Counted from the stretch's first letter, positions 1 to 12,218 are shown. The stretch: 64,000 nt of DNA from Hevea brasiliensis (GCF_030052815.1 NC_079510.1:51798725-51862724); one strand, 5' to 3'. The notes: generated by a model not told the origin, from the sequence alone. A program made the numbers and translations.

Positions 1-113
1 AATGACTGAAAGTATTGACCTTTGAGCTTATGTCGATGATAAAGTAAAGCAATTAAGTGAAGGATTGTTGACGGAGAATTAAAGTATTTGACTCTCATGG
101 TTTATGTGTTACA

Positions 114-2112
114 GCTTATAACAGGAATGGCATACAACAAAGGACCCAACCCCACCAGGGAAAAACTTCACTTACATCCTCCAACTGAAGGACCGGATTG
201 GTATCTTTTTTTACTTCCTTTCACTTGGAATGCATAAGGCTGCTGGAGGGTTTGGTGGCATCGGATTCCTGCACATTTCTCTCCTCCTGCAGGGGATTTT
301 ACCGTACTAGCTGGAAATTGGTACAAGAGAAATCCCTATGTAAGCACTTTCATATGATTATCACATTTGTATTGCAGTTTAAATATCTTATTCTGCCATC
401 TTTATTTTTCTCTCCATAATATTTCTACTTATTATTCTAGTTTCTCTTATTTTTGTAGCAATTAATGCTAATATTGGATGGTGGTCATGATCTTCCGTTC
501 CCTGATTGGCTTCTCATCAATGGTCATGCCGTCATGGACAGAATGGATACAGATTCACAGTTGATCCAGGTGTCTGTTAATGAATGCTATATCTCTGTCC
601 CACTTGAATTACTTTTAATTTTTATTATTTATTTATTATTTTTTCTTACTGATTCTTGCATTTATGAATGTTGAATATTTACTAAAAATCCATTCTTGAT
701 CATCAGCATTCACATTCCAGGCAGTTTCTGTCATGGATCTATTACTATTGCACTGTTTCTAAGCATTTAATTTCTACTAGTTGAGCATTTATAGCTTATG
801 ATATTGAATACCTGTTTGCAGGTAAGACATACAGGTTCAGGATATCAAATGTAGGCCTTGCACAACATCCATTAACTTCAGAATTCAAGGGCACAAGATG
901 AAACTCGTGGAGGTAGAAGGACCTACAGTGCCCTTGACATCCATCTTGGGCTGTCCTAGTCTGTCTTGGTCACAGCTAATCAGCCAGCCCAAGACTACTA
1001 CATTGTCATTTCGACATGCTTCACTCCTCGTGTGCTCACAACAACTGCTGTTCTTCGCCATTGTAATTCATATAAAGGAGTTTCTGGTCCAATCCCAGGT
1101 GGTCCTACTACACAGATTGATTGGTCCCTCAATCAGGCCAGATCTATGCAGTACAAAATCATCACTTTTAGTTTATAATTTAATGTACTAGCTGCTCACT
1201 ATAACTTGTATCTTTCTTTGCTTGATCCGCATGCCTTCTTGTTTTCTTGCTAAATGCTTTTCAAGTAGTAATCTCACTTATAGGACTAATATCCTGGCCT
1301 GTCTCACATATGTTGTATGATGTTCTTTTAAACCAGTTGGAATCTGACTGCAAGTGGGCCTAGGCTGAATCCCCTAAGGGTCTTACCACAATGGAATGAT
1401 TAAGACAAGCCGCACAACTACTCTTGCAAACTCTGCTCCTATTATCAATCGCAAGCAGAGGATTGCTGTCAACAGTGTCTCATTTGTTCCTCCAGACACC
1501 CCATTAAAACTTGCAGACTACTTCAAGATTCTTGGAGTTTTCATCCTTGGAGGTATTCCTGGCTACCCCACCTGGGAAATGCTTACCTCCAGACCTCAGT
1601 GAAATCTTCTAATTTAAGGGAATTCATTGAGATTGTTTTCCAAAATTGGGAGGACACAGTTCAGTCATGGAAAATTGATGGACATTCCTTCTTTGTTGTG
1701 GGGTAAGCTAAGCTTATTGGTCCTGATATCCTATTGAAAGATTGGTTGCATGGTATTTTGTGTCGTAAAGATATTGGCGATTCATGATATGAGCAGAATG
1801 GATGAAGGACAATGGACGCCTGTAAGCTGGGCTCGCTATAATTTGAGAGATATCAATGGAATCCATTTTTTGCTATACATCCAAAGTATCACATCAAACT
1901 AATAAAAGACTGCCACCTATCTTGAGTGTTTAGGTGTATCCAAAGTCATGGGCTGCTATTTACTTGGCTTTGGACAATGTGGGAATGTGGAACATTCGGA
2001 GAACTGGGCTAGGCAATATTTAATTAGGGCAGCAGTTATATATCCGGATTTACACAGCTTCAAATTTATGTATCCCTAGGAATGCTCTTCTCTGCGGCAA
2101 AGCAAAAGGCGG
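114..2112 (+). pseudogene. SKU5-similar (multicopper oxidase-like) pseudogene
   Basis: Conceptual translation in shifting frames follows the SKU5/SKS family (GPI-anchored or secreted multicopper-oxidase-like wall proteins) almost end to end. Recognisable pieces in order are PGKNFTYILQLKDRIG near 150, an HKAAGGFGG segment near 230, PAGDFTVLAGNWYKRNP near 290, LPFPDWLLINGH near 495, a GQ-T-N-QPAQDYYIVIST stretch near 965, GPIPGGPTTQIDWSLNQARS near 1090, VNSVSFVPPDTPLKLADYFK near 1470, VQSWKIDGHSFFVVG near 1660, YPKSWAAIYLALDNVGMWNIR near 1935 and NALLCGK near 2090. Frameshifts (about 165 and 270), in-frame stops and lost segments break it. Intron-like gaps with AG acceptors remain, so this is a decayed gene copy and not a processed one. 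The 5' exons lie outside the window or are lost. The family call is firm; exact ends are approximate. Confidence 0.88.
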
Positions 2113-3163
2113 TCACACTAGGCTTCTTTGAAGTGGATTAGAATTTCGATCATAATTTGTTATGATAGGGGTGACATTTTACTTGAGGACAAGGACTAAA
2201 ACATTCATTCCTCGCAGGGGATGAACTTTTTTTTTTTTTCAAATTGTATTAAATAATATTATATAATAATAACATAATTATGACTTATGACAGTCAAAGC
2301 AAAACTATATGTTAGGAAGATGTCAACGGACGAAGAAACCAGAACTATGAGACCTCTCAACCATAAAGAATGTAGAAAAGGTTGGTTGACCATACACAGA
2401 ATTGAAACTGATAAATAATGCAAATAACAAAAAGTTGGGAGAAAAGTTACTTTCAATAAGAAAATTATCCTTTCTATTTATTTTTTTTTAAATCATATAT
2501 GATAAAATTATAAATTCATCACAATTTTTTTTCTCTTTATTTTTAATTTTTTAAATAATAAAAAATAACTTTATTTTTATTTTTATCTCTTATTTTTTTA
2601 CATTCAAATAAAAGGAAAAAAAAATAATAATAAAAAAATTCTTTATTTTCCTTCCCTTCAAAACAAAACACAGTGTAAAAGTGATCATGGGTAAGGAGGG
2701 ATATATTTAAGCATGTCAAAATCCTAGCCAACAATTACGTCTCAATGATTTCTTTGGTAATTAAGATACGAGACTGAGACAGGACTCCCATCCATAGAAT
2801 ATTCCCCAAATTGAAACCGCCTTGAAGCCAATCCACATACCGACACACATATACTTACTTCAGCCATTTTGGCCTCAAATCATGACCTACACAATTTAAT
2901 CAATTTTCACACTTATACAGCCTCAAATGATCAAAACAATAAAATCAATTTCCTCATTTTGCATTGCAACCCATTTCAAGACATTATGAAATTCACTTAT
3001 TATTACTCCATATATGACTCGTTATTATGTAAAGATCAAAATTTGGTTAGAGTTCAAAGTCGAAATTTTATTGTATTGAAAACGATCTCATCATGAATGA
3101 CAAGTGTTATCACATGAGGTTAAGTATACAGAAGAACACATGAAGTTGGTGTAAATGAAGGGT

Positions 3164-3188
3164 GTATATATATATATATATATATATT
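3164..3188. repeat. (TA)n microsatellite
   Basis: Perfect TA dinucleotide run of about 12 units, read directly. Confidence 0.95.
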
Positions 3189-3499
3189 TAAGAGGAAATG
3201 AGAGAGGCTATTTAAGTTTTAAAAGATTAAAGAAGTGGGCGTTTCAGATTTGCAGAGGACAGAAGGTTTCTTGGTACATATGTTTCCTTTAGGTCATGCA
3301 AACGCATAGGTCATGTGTGCACATTTCTTTGTTCTGGGTATTAGGTAATTGGCGTGGGAATTTGATCTGGGAATTGTTGCTTTCATATGCTAAGTTTGCT
3401 ATTTTGAGAGCCTTACTTTTTATCTTACTTGACAATAGATGACTTCATGAAGAATATTGCGATATGCACCAGCCAAGCAAACAACCAACAATCTATATG

Positions 3500-3500
3500 A

Positions 3501-3581
<81 letters not shown>
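3500..3581. repeat. (AAT)n microsatellite
   Basis: About 27 perfect AAT units. The poly-Ile and poly-Tyr reading frames across it are artefacts of the repeat. Confidence 0.97.
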
Positions 3582-3583
<2 letters not shown>

Positions 3584-4051
3584 TAAAAACTTTCTGGAAT
3601 TTTAATTTCCCTATATATAATCACTTTCTTGAAAAAATAAAATTTCATATAAATAATAAAATAAAAACGTAATTTTTTAAAACTATTTTTAATATATTTT
3701 TTTTTAAAAAAAATGACTTTTTTAATCATGAAAAGATATACTAAACAGAACTTAATTATCATCAAATATTGAATTAAAATGTGGATGTTATTTATTTAAT
3801 TATTTTTACACTTTCACCCAATCATGAAGGCATTTTTGAACAAAAACCAAGTCTGAAATTCCGTGCCCAAATTTTCCTTTTTCTAATCGAAACTCCAAGG
3901 GACTAAACTGGCCTTAAATAGGGAGTGCAGAAAAAGCTGCACATAAGGACAGTTTTTTGCAACAGAGTCTCTCTAGTATTTATTCTCTTTTGTATCAGCA
4001 TAGACCACCTCCTTATATTCTCTCTTTCAAGACTCTCTCTTTCAAGAAACA

Positions 4052-6879
4052 ATGAAGAGACTGCTAGTAGATGGTGAGACCTCTCCTAAAGCCGGTCCCT
4101 CTTCTTCCCTTGACATTTCTGATTATGGTTTAAAATCACCTTGTGATGTGAGAATTTCTAGGAGGCGATCAGCTAATCATAATCTGCCTCCTGCTGGTGC
4201 TATTAGCTTGAAATCCCCCATGGTTAGGCCTTACGTTCGATCAAAAATGCCTCGCCTTCGATGGACTCCTGATCTTCACCACTGTTTTGTACATGCAGTC
4301 GAAAGGCTTGGTGGAGAAGACCGTAAGCTAGCTTTCTTTATATACATCAAATAAGTTCCTCTTCCTAATTATTTTTATTGTTTAAAATTTAGATGGGAGA
4401 TATATAGCATGATGTAAGTGTAGAAGTTCTTCTATCCATTCATGTGAAAGGTACCACACTGCATAATCTGGGTTGTCAGTGCTATCTGAGAGTTTGGAGA
4501 AGGTGGAGTGGAGGTAGAGTCTATGTGAGAGGCAAGATTTTGACTTCGTAGGAGTGGTAGTAATTGGGCTTGCCAAAGTAGGTAATTCGAAGCTGTTAAT
4601 TTGATATGCAAAAATGGCAAGGCATTAGGAAGGGATGGAACTGACAAGTTCGTAGGCGTAGTAGAAGAAGTAGTAACAAGGATTTGTTCGTGAGACATGG
4701 TTGCCAAAGTGCTGTTAATCGAGAGGCATCTGATACCATGTAGAAGTTCTGTATATTCATGTGAAAGGTACAAGAGGACTTATATGTACTTTACAGGTAT
4801 ACATGAAAGCTAAGAGATAATAGCTGTTACAAGGATAAGACTTTATTAGGTACAACAGAATTTAGTTTCACAGAAGACTTTTTAAATTTTTTTATACTAT
4901 AAGATAAACACTCGATCGAATGCGAATAAATAATTTACATAAACTTATTTTTATATGCGTGTATAACCTATTGAATGATATGCTTTGGGGTGAAAAGTCA
5001 TTTATATAACCCATATATGTGTTTTAATTTGTGGGATTTGACTTGTAGGTGCTACTCCAAAGATGGTTTTGCAGATAATGAATGTGAAGGGTCTTACAAT
5101 ATCTCACGTAAAGAGCCATCTTCAGGTTCTGATTTAGTGACTGATTACACCTAAAAACGTTTATGGGTGTGTGTGAGAGGTTTTGTAACGTTTCTGTATG
5201 CTATATATGGACAGATGTACAGGAGCATGAAGCATGAGCAGATGATACAAGGTATGCTACATTAAATTTATCCTTATCAGCTATTAATTAATGAATAATT
5301 CACTAACATGGAAATGTGTAAATATATGGGTATAATTAATGAGTTTTCTCTTTGAGAAAAGAAAAGAAATTAAATAAATAATTGAAGTGCAAATATGCAA
5401 TTTCCTGAGTGAGGATATTATACATTAATTTCTTGGCTAGTGAATAGAAAAATTATGATTTAAAATCAAAATTTTATAATTTTAGAGATGATTTGATTAA
5501 AGGTAAAGATGGTGAAAAGAATTAATTATTAACCCCGTATACCTATATATGTGTATACGGTTGTAAGAACTGAAACTGGTTGACAATGTAAAACTGACAC
5601 AAGAAACTGTCGCCATGTGAATTATTCCTTCTTAATTAATATTTTTCAATTAATTTACCAAGTAATTTCTTTTGTACATATATATACATGCATGTCAGAA
5701 ACTTATCATATAAGAGGAGAATCAAATCGAAGGCTGCAACAGTACTTACACACAAGAGTATATTAAGGAAATATTGTCATTGTAGGGCCCATCAGTCTTC
5801 AGATATTCCCTTGCACCACTATTGTTTAGTGTAGCTTCTGCACAGAAATATGAGTATGTATGTGGAATTTTCCTTGTGGACTTTTATGTGTATGACAAGA
5901 AATTCGACTAATTGATATGCAGGTTAATCATATCCATTTTGTGTCTTTTTCTTCTTCATCATCTGTAGTTTTATGCGTTAAATTTTCCCCTGTGCAGAAG
6001 CGGTTTTGGCAGCTCAGAGGAACGATAAGGCACCAGGAATTCACTATTCAAACTATTTCTCACACCGGGACTCTATGAGCTGCCTGGAGAATCATCACTT
6101 GGAAGACCAGGGATTAAATAACAATTTACTACCCTATCAAGACCATGGAACTCATAACCCCAGTTACAAGCATGCTCTTAAGAATACCAGCATGCCAGCA
6201 CAAAGGTTCTTCAATTCATTTTGATAACAAATCATTAATTGGTCCTTCAGTTTGTTCTACCAATATGTGCACTAGAATCATAATTTTCAAATTTCAATTG
6301 TTCATTTTATTTTCCCTTTTATCTCTTAGGTGATTTTTTTTTTCTATGAGCAAGATAATTTTAATGTTGTTGTTAATGTGTGGTTTGGGTGGGAATAAGA
6401 ATTAACCAAAAATGGTAAATTGAGTACTATATTGTCATAACCATGTACAGTATAAATTTTTGCAGGAAAGAAAAGCAAGAGATGTGGATTGGAAAGAGAT
6501 TGCTGACTGAGTCATTTTCACATGGAAAAGTAACAAGCAACGATCCTTGTATCATCTTCAAGGATCTACTCAAAAGCTGCACGACTACTCAAGTAAACTC
6601 TTTTTTCTCGTCTCATAATTATAATGAGCTAGTGTGTGTGTGTATATATGAAAATTATATATCACTTAAAGATTTATTCTACATTTGATCTGTCAGAGGA
6701 GTAATGTGCAAGATAAGAATCGGCAGAGTTTAGAAGATTTAGCTGAGATTGCACAGAGAGTAGAAGGGGACAAAATGTCTTTATTACTAAACTCCAAAGC
6801 TTCAGAGTCAGTGTTGAAGCTGAGGAAAGCTGAGAGTTTAGGTGTGGATGATGTTTGTCTTGAGCTCACTCTTGGTTAG
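4052..6879 (+). CDS. GARP (G2-like/MYB-like) transcription factor with EAR motif
   Basis: Six exons: 4052-4322, 5049-5125, 5215-5251, 5998-6205, 6466-6592 and 6697-6879. They sum to 903 nt (300 residues plus stop), and every junction is GT-AG with consistent phase. The GARP DNA-binding domain spans about residues 67-120: PRLRWTPDLHHCFVHAVERL is followed by ATPKMVLQIMNVKGLTISHV and then the KSHLQMYR signature of single-MYB SHLQ(K/M)Y(F/R) factors. The sequence most resembles the Arabidopsis group that includes At1g14600 and At2g40260, with KANADI as a more distant relative. The protein ends in LELTLG, an LxLxL EAR-type motif that recruits TOPLESS corepressors in other plant factors. By inference this is a nuclear DNA-binding repressor. 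The short exon 3 (37 nt) completes the domain. Intron 1 carries a copia scrap. Target genes cannot be read from the sequence. Confidence 0.9.
4405..4860 (-). mobile_element. Copia-type retrotransposon fragment in intron 1 (gag, PBS)
   Basis: On the minus strand, a gag-like frame (about 4735 down to 4432) contains LTASNYLLWQAQLLPLLRSQ, typical of the N-terminal part of copia gag. Directly upstream of it, 4725-4738 read on the minus strand gives TGGTATCAGATGCC, the usual copia primer-binding site complementary to initiator Met-tRNA, preceded by an LTR-like end CTTCTACA. A roughly 35-bp direct repeat (4419-4452 and 4739-4768, both starting TGTAGAAGTTCT) brackets the gag piece. The element is a short internally deleted relic sitting inside an otherwise intact gene. 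Confidence 0.75.
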
Positions 6880-7971
6880 AATATAATGGCGCACATTATG
6901 AAGGAGACAGTTTGGTGTTTCTGAAAGTTTCTGAGCTTCATTTTGTTATGTTGCTATAGTTTTCAAGCAAAGATCCCACATGGAAAGTGGAAACAACCAT
7001 ATATGGGAGACGTAAAGCACATCTGAAATCGAGCAGCAAATTAATGAAACTTAATGACTGGGTAATTAGTTCAAATTAAGAATAATCAATAGATTATTGT
7101 TGGCCTAATAACAACTGCTGATTTCTTACAGTTATCTATAGCCTATAAAGAAATAACTGTCAATAAGCATATAGAAAGAAAGCACGCACACTAAATGTAT
7201 AAAACATGAGTATGAGAAGGTGATTATCTTCTCCAGCTAAATGACAGGCTTAGCAATGCGAAATTAAAGAAAATGTCGGCAGCTGAATTGTTTTGTGTAT
7301 GCCAGTAGTACAATATCTGTTGGATGTTTTTAAAAATAAAACTGTGCAACCTTCTATATCGGCCAGTTATTGCAATGTCCGGAAGATGAAGGCATTTATC
7401 CTCCCATTCTGATAAATACATATGAAAAAAATGAAAAAAAAAAGAAGTTTCACCACAACCTCTGGAATTGAGCAATAATTGTATTCCAAGTTAGATGAAC
7501 CTAACTGTATTGTATTAGATGAACCTAATAATTGTATTTCAAAGTTCTAACAAAAAGGTACAGAGAACCAATGAAATTTAGTTCAGGGATATTAAAGTCA
7601 TTTCAGAGTTAAAGAGATTTCAAATTCAAGTCTCCAAATAATATATATATACACGCATGCAGTTGAAGATAGAATTGCAAAAAAGGTAGTTCAGACGTCA
7701 ATGAGATGAAAATCCAGTTAGCCAGGTCTAGTGATCGACAAAGGTGGTCACCTAGCGGGTCTCTACGGCAGATGGGTGTATTAATTTTCCAACAGATTAT
7801 AGATGACAATGTGTGAAATTTATAACCTTCTCAACTGTCACTTTGTTTTTAAACTTCCAAAGATAGAATTGTACGTCTTTTGTGTGTGTATATATATATT
7901 CCACCTCTTGATGCTAGTTTTGTCGTGCAAGGTATTTAACTTTCAGTGGATACATTATCTTGATATTGATA
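6880..7971. other. Intergenic: GARP 3' flank and GRP promoter
   Basis: No convincing gene. The left part is the probable 3'UTR of the GARP gene. The right end is the promoter of the glycine-rich protein gene, with a TATATATATATTCC stretch near 7886-7902 lying 70-85 bases upstream of the ATG. Short frames here look random. Confidence 0.5.
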
Positions 7972-8619
7972 ATGGCTGCTACTAGGCTTTTTCTACTCTT
8001 CATTCTTGGTCTACTCGTTTTTCCCACCGATGGTAGGAAGCTATTTGTAAGCAAAAAGGGTGCAGCTGGAGAGGAGAAGACCTTCTTCTTCTTTCCTGGT
8101 TATAACGGTGCCGGTAGTACATTCAATGGTGGTGGTGGAGGAGGAGGGGGGTTTGGTGGTGGTGGTGGTGGTGGTGGACAAAATGCGGGATCTGGCTTTG
8201 GTAGTGGAGTTGGAGGTGGGTATGGGTACGGAATTGGAGGTGGAGGCGGTGGTGGAGGCGGTGGTGGAGGAGGCGGAGGTGGTGGTGGTGGCAACAATCT
8301 CTTTGGTGGAATGGGTGGAGGTTCTGGCTTTGGAAGTGGCTTTGGGTCTGGCAGCGGTAGTGGAGGGCTTGGTGGTGGCGGGGGTGGGGGTGGAGGTGGA
8401 GGTGGGGGCGGAGGTGGTGGCGGTGGCAACAACCTCTTCGGTGGATTGGGTGGGGGTTCTGGCTTTGGAGGTGGCTTTGGGTCTGGTAGTGGTAGTGGAG
8501 GGCATGGTGGTGGCGGGGGTGGGGGTGGAGGTGGGGGCGGAGGTGGAGGTGGAGGTGAAGGTGGAGGAAAGGGTGCAGGCAGTGGATATGGTGGAGGGTT
8601 TGGAGGTGGCGTGCCTTGA
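7972..8619 (+). CDS. Secreted glycine-rich protein (structural GRP)
   Basis: Single-exon gene encoding 215 residues from the ATG at 7972; an upstream TTG at 7960 is not needed. Residues 1 to about 21 (MAATRLFLLFILGLLVFPTDG) form a signal peptide with a hydrophobic core, followed by a short charged region (RKLFVSKKGAAGEEKTFFFF). From about residue 50 to the end the protein is nearly pure glycine-rich repeat, with GGGG, SGFGSGFGSGSGSGG and GYG units. This fits class I plant GRPs that are exported to the cell wall. A 135-bp block (from NNLFGG at 8293 to NNLFGG at 8428) is tandemly repeated. Long frames on the opposite strand (Pro-rich and Thr-rich) and in another plus frame are by-products of GGN codons and not genes. 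Confidence 0.88.
   Translation: MAATRLFLLFILGLLVFPTDGRKLFVSKKGAAGEEKTFFFFPGYNGAGSTFNGGGGGGGGFGGGGGGGGQNAGSGFGSGVGGGYGYGIGGGGGGGGGGGGGGGGGGGNNLFGGMGGGSGFGSGFGSGSGSGGLGGGGGGGGGGGGGGGGGGGNNLFGGLGGGSGFGGGFGSGSGSGGHGGGGGGGGGGGGGGGGGEGGGKGAGSGYGGGFGGGVP
8293..8560 (+). repeat. Tandem 135-bp coding repeat in the GRP gene
   Basis: Two successive units of about 45 codons, each starting Asn-Asn-Leu-Phe-Gly-Gly and continuing with Gly/Ser/Phe motifs and then a long poly-Gly run. Differences are mostly third-position (AACAATCTCTTT against AACAACCTCTTC), so the duplication is not brand new. Confidence 0.85.
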
Positions 8620-10211
8620 GTTCTGAATTATCAATAACTCGATGGTGGCGTAGTCAAAGATTTGTGTCATTGCATTGTCAGGAGTTTGTATTTATGCTTA
8701 TAGGAATAATAATGTGGGTAATAATAAAGGAGTGTGCAGTTAAAATATGCTCTTTAAATCTGTAAAATTAAATGTTGTTTTTTTTTTTATTTGACTTTTA
8801 TTGAAACGAGAACTTAAAATTTCATTGCCTTAAAAATCACTTTAATAACTAATCGTGAAATTTATATATTATTTTTGAAATAGAAATGTAATTGTAATTA
8901 TGGATGGGATAATAGTATTATTATTTTTAATTTTTATTATCTCCTTGAAGTTTAATATAATGAGAAATAATATTTTTATTTATATTTGTTAAAATATTTT
9001 TTTAAAAACATCATTCATATTTTTATTATTTTGAAATTTAAACACTTAGAAAATGCGATTAATAGAAAATATTTTTCTAATTGAAAGAAAAATTAAATTA
9101 TTTTTTTTTTAAAATTACTTATTTTTTTTTAAATGAGGAAGTTATTTTTTAGATTTTGATAATTTTATTAAAAATGTAAAAATACTTATATATGTATAAT
9201 ATCAACATATGTTATTAGTTTAACATTCTAATCAAATAATAGACAATATTTTTATGAAAAATATTATTTAAAAAATAATTTTATAAAAAATATTATCTAT
9301 ATGTAAATTATATTTTACAACATAAATGAAAATTTAGTAAATGAATGGGTTTAATTAAAGATTTCTGTTTGGACACAATGATCAATCAGATTATTTTTAA
9401 TATATATATATATATTATTATGGAGTTGATAATTATCTTTTGAAAATAAAATGTCAATTTAATAAATTAAATCCTAATTAATTAATAAAAAGAAGAGAAT
9501 AGGACGTCGAAATGAAGGTGGAAAACTATATTGCAATAATCAATTGATAGATAAACCTTATGTTTTCTTTTAACTCAATTTTTTTAGTAAATATCTCATC
9601 TCGATTGATTAATTACGGAGATTCCAATAAATAAATAAAAAAATTTTAAATTTTCCTTAAAAAAATTGGTAATTGGTTCATGAAGTGTGAATATATTCCA
9701 AAACGTTCACATACATAGTAGAAATAAAATCATGCAAAGTTGACCAAAATATATGATATAAATTCTGTAAAATGTACATCATATATCTTGAAAATCAAAA
9801 CATTCTAGTTAAAAAAACCTCTTGTCTTTTACCTTTTTGCTATTTCTATCTTTTTCCTCGCTTTGGATCTTCCTCCTCAGTGGATATATGCTAGTTCCCA
9901 GTAGTCTACATCTTCATTTTCTTATATATATATATATATGTATAATCTCATTGTTTCTCTATGTGGGAAGAATTTTTCAAATGGGAATTATCAATATAAA
10001 TTATTAATCATGCACCAATATAATTTTATTTTTAATATATTTAATTTCAGTTGAAACTTAAATTAAAAGCTTTGTAATTTTTAATATTAATAAGTTAAAG
10101 TACATTATCTTTCTAAAAAAATTATTATTAATGTAATTTTTGTTTTAAGAAAGAAGGAAAACATGTATTAAATTATTAAAGAATTATCTTAAAACAATTT
10201 CAGACATGGAA

Positions 10212-10261
<50 letters not shown>

Positions 10262-11370
10262 TAATAATAATAATAATAAAAGCTGTAGCACTGATTAACA
10301 TGGATATACAGTTATTGCAAGTTGCGCATTGTTGGAAATATTCTAAGCGTTAGAATTTTCTTAATTTCTTTTCTAGACATCCCATAATAGTAATATCCTT
10401 TTAGAAATACATATTATTTTAAATTTACAGTTATACCCTCATGTAATTATACTTTTGAACGATCAATGAATTTTATTTTTTTTAAGACAGTAGAGTGTAG
10501 TGAATAATTCAATTCATTTATTACCAATTTTAACGACAACATAAAAAAAAAATATAATTTATTATTACTTTAACCTCTTTATATTATAATTTTGTAAATT
10601 ACCACCTATAAAGGAAGACCAAATTGATACTCAAACAACTTTAATTTATTCATTAATGGAGCAAGCAACTCAAATTGATGCCAATAACAGTAATTATTTA
10701 TATTTATCTTGTATCTAATGCAGTCCAAGTAATATTACTTTAGTAAATAACTTTAATTAGAAGCATATAGGGAAAAAAATATGAAAAAAATTTCAGTTAA
10801 ACCATAATAATCGAAATCATTAATCTATGTGCAAAAAGCAAATTAGATTATATTTTTGAGATGAAAGGAATATGAGATAAATGAAAGACATATAAATAGA
10901 AATGATGTATAATTTTAAAATTTTGAATTAAGTATTGTGTAAAACGTATGAATATATTTTTTGACAAGACAAAAGTTTATCCACTCCTATTTTTATTACT
11001 GTTGTGTTATTGTGACTGCTAATTAAAGAAAATCAATTGGTATTGTTAGACTTAACTAAATTGACCACATAGAATGATATTTTCCAAGTCCAATTTGTTA
11101 ATTTGTTTGGTTAGGAGTCAAAGGACATGGAAGCTCTCGTAGAGATGAAGACGGACTCCACTTTGAAATTTGAACATTATCAGCAGGAAAATATCTCCAA
11201 AATATTCCAAAGCAAGGAAAAATGTTTTGCAGCAATGGATTAATATCCTCCTTTTAATCTAAAAGGAAATGCAAAAACCTAGTTCATCGTAATGAAGATA
11301 TAAATATATAGATTTTTCAAATAATTAATTATACACCCTCCTTTAATTTGTACCATCACCATATACCATC
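8620..11370. other. AT-rich intergenic region
   Basis: No gene recognised over 2.7 kb. The stretch is strongly AT-rich with poly-T runs, a short TA run near 9400, an ATA run near 9925 and an AAT microsatellite at 10214-10280. Apparent frames are short and low-complexity. Confidence 0.6.
10214..10280. repeat. (AAT)n microsatellite, interrupted
   Basis: About 20 TAA/AAT units with one CAA interruption near 10259. Confidence 0.95.
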
Positions 11371-11539
11371 TTGTCCTGCAGTAAACAAATGATGAACAGA
11401 GAGAAAAAAATCTTCTTAAAGACTATGATTAATGGAGTGGTCCATTGCCAAAATATGGAAGGAATTACAATTATGGGGCTTCAAGTTGATGGAACTCTGA
11501 TCATTACAATCGTAATGAAGATTATTCCTATCAAAACTG

Positions 11540-12000
11540 GTGATGTTGTGGAGGAGGCAAGGGTGGAGGTGGTGGTGGAGAAGGTGGAGGCAGTAGAGAG
11601 GCAAGTGGTGGGTTTGGATTTGGTCAAGACTATGGAACTGGAGCTGGAGCTGAATCTGGTGCAGGAGGCAAGGGTGGAGGTGGAGAAGGTGATGGTTATG
11701 GAGGATCTGGTCATGGTGGTGGAGGACGAGAAAATGCTAGTGATGGTGGCAGTGGTGGTGGTGGAGGAGGAGGTGGAGAAGTTGCTGGAGGAGGCAGTTC
11801 AAGTGGCAATGCAGGTTCTGGTGAATGGTTTGGTCATGGCAGCGGTTTTGGTGTTGGAGTTGGTATAGTTGGTGAAGGAGGGGGTAGGGGTGGGGGTGGT
11901 GGAGGCGACAATGGGGGAGGTAGTGTAAGAGCTTCTAATCAGTGTATGGTCATGGAAGCGGTTTTGGTGCAGGCGGTGGCATAGGTGGTTAAGAGAGTAG
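11540..12000 (+). pseudogene. Glycine-rich protein pseudogene
   Basis: One frame (codons such as GGA GGA GGC AAG from about 11550) reads a continuous glycine-rich protein with GGKGGGG, GGFGFGQDYGTGAG, GYGGSGHGGGGRE and GHGSGFGVGVG segments for about 130 codons. In the same frame, TGA stops occur upstream at about 11488 and 11542 and no ATG or signal peptide precedes the repeat. The GRP frame decays after about 11930. The longer open frame in this region is a Val/Glu-rich shadow. It lies 3 kb downstream of the intact GRP gene and in the same orientation, but its repeat is more Glu/His/Lys-rich, so it is a relative and not a recent copy. It could also be an exon of an unusual GRP whose first exon I cannot find. 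Confidence 0.6.
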
Positions 12001-12218
12001 ATGGAGGTGGAGGTGGTTTTAATGGAGAGTACGGCCATGGTAATTGTTTTGAACGTGATTTGTATAAAGTGGCCTATCCACTGGGCTAGACTTTGGGCTA
12101 ACCAGGGCAGAAGTTGAACCGCTTTAAATGGGCCTTATCCGTTACCTTAGGGCCCAATAATCAAAACCCATTTTCTTCCGTATAGCCTCCTTCATTCCTC
12201 CCTCTCACTTTTGTCTTG

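Larger units (their letters stand above)
2113..4051. other. Intergenic region upstream of the GARP gene
   Basis: No gene is recognisable. The stretch is AT-rich with poly-T runs near 2228 and 2560, a TA microsatellite at 3164-3188 and an AAT microsatellite at 3500-3581. The last 150 bases before 4052 should hold the promoter and leader of the next gene; a weak TATA-like TTAAATAG lies near 3915 and CT-rich leader sequence (CTCTCTTTCAAG, repeated) lies just before the ATG. Confidence 0.6.

Noticed and set aside
3457..3765. Poly-Ile and poly-Tyr frames
   Set aside because: Translation of an AAT microsatellite; no gene structure around it.
7224..7809. Minus-strand frames between the GARP and GRP genes
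   Set aside because: Short, no family, no promoter; consistent with chance.
8041..8670. Long minus-strand Thr/Ser-rich and Pro-rich frames and a Val/Glu-rich plus frame over the GRP gene
   Set aside because: They follow directly from GGN codon periodicity, have no independent start context, and the Gly frame alone has a signal peptide.
11371..11868. 165-codon Val/Glu-rich protein
   Set aside because: An off-frame reading of a glycine-rich repeat; the Gly frame is the meaningful one, and it is broken.
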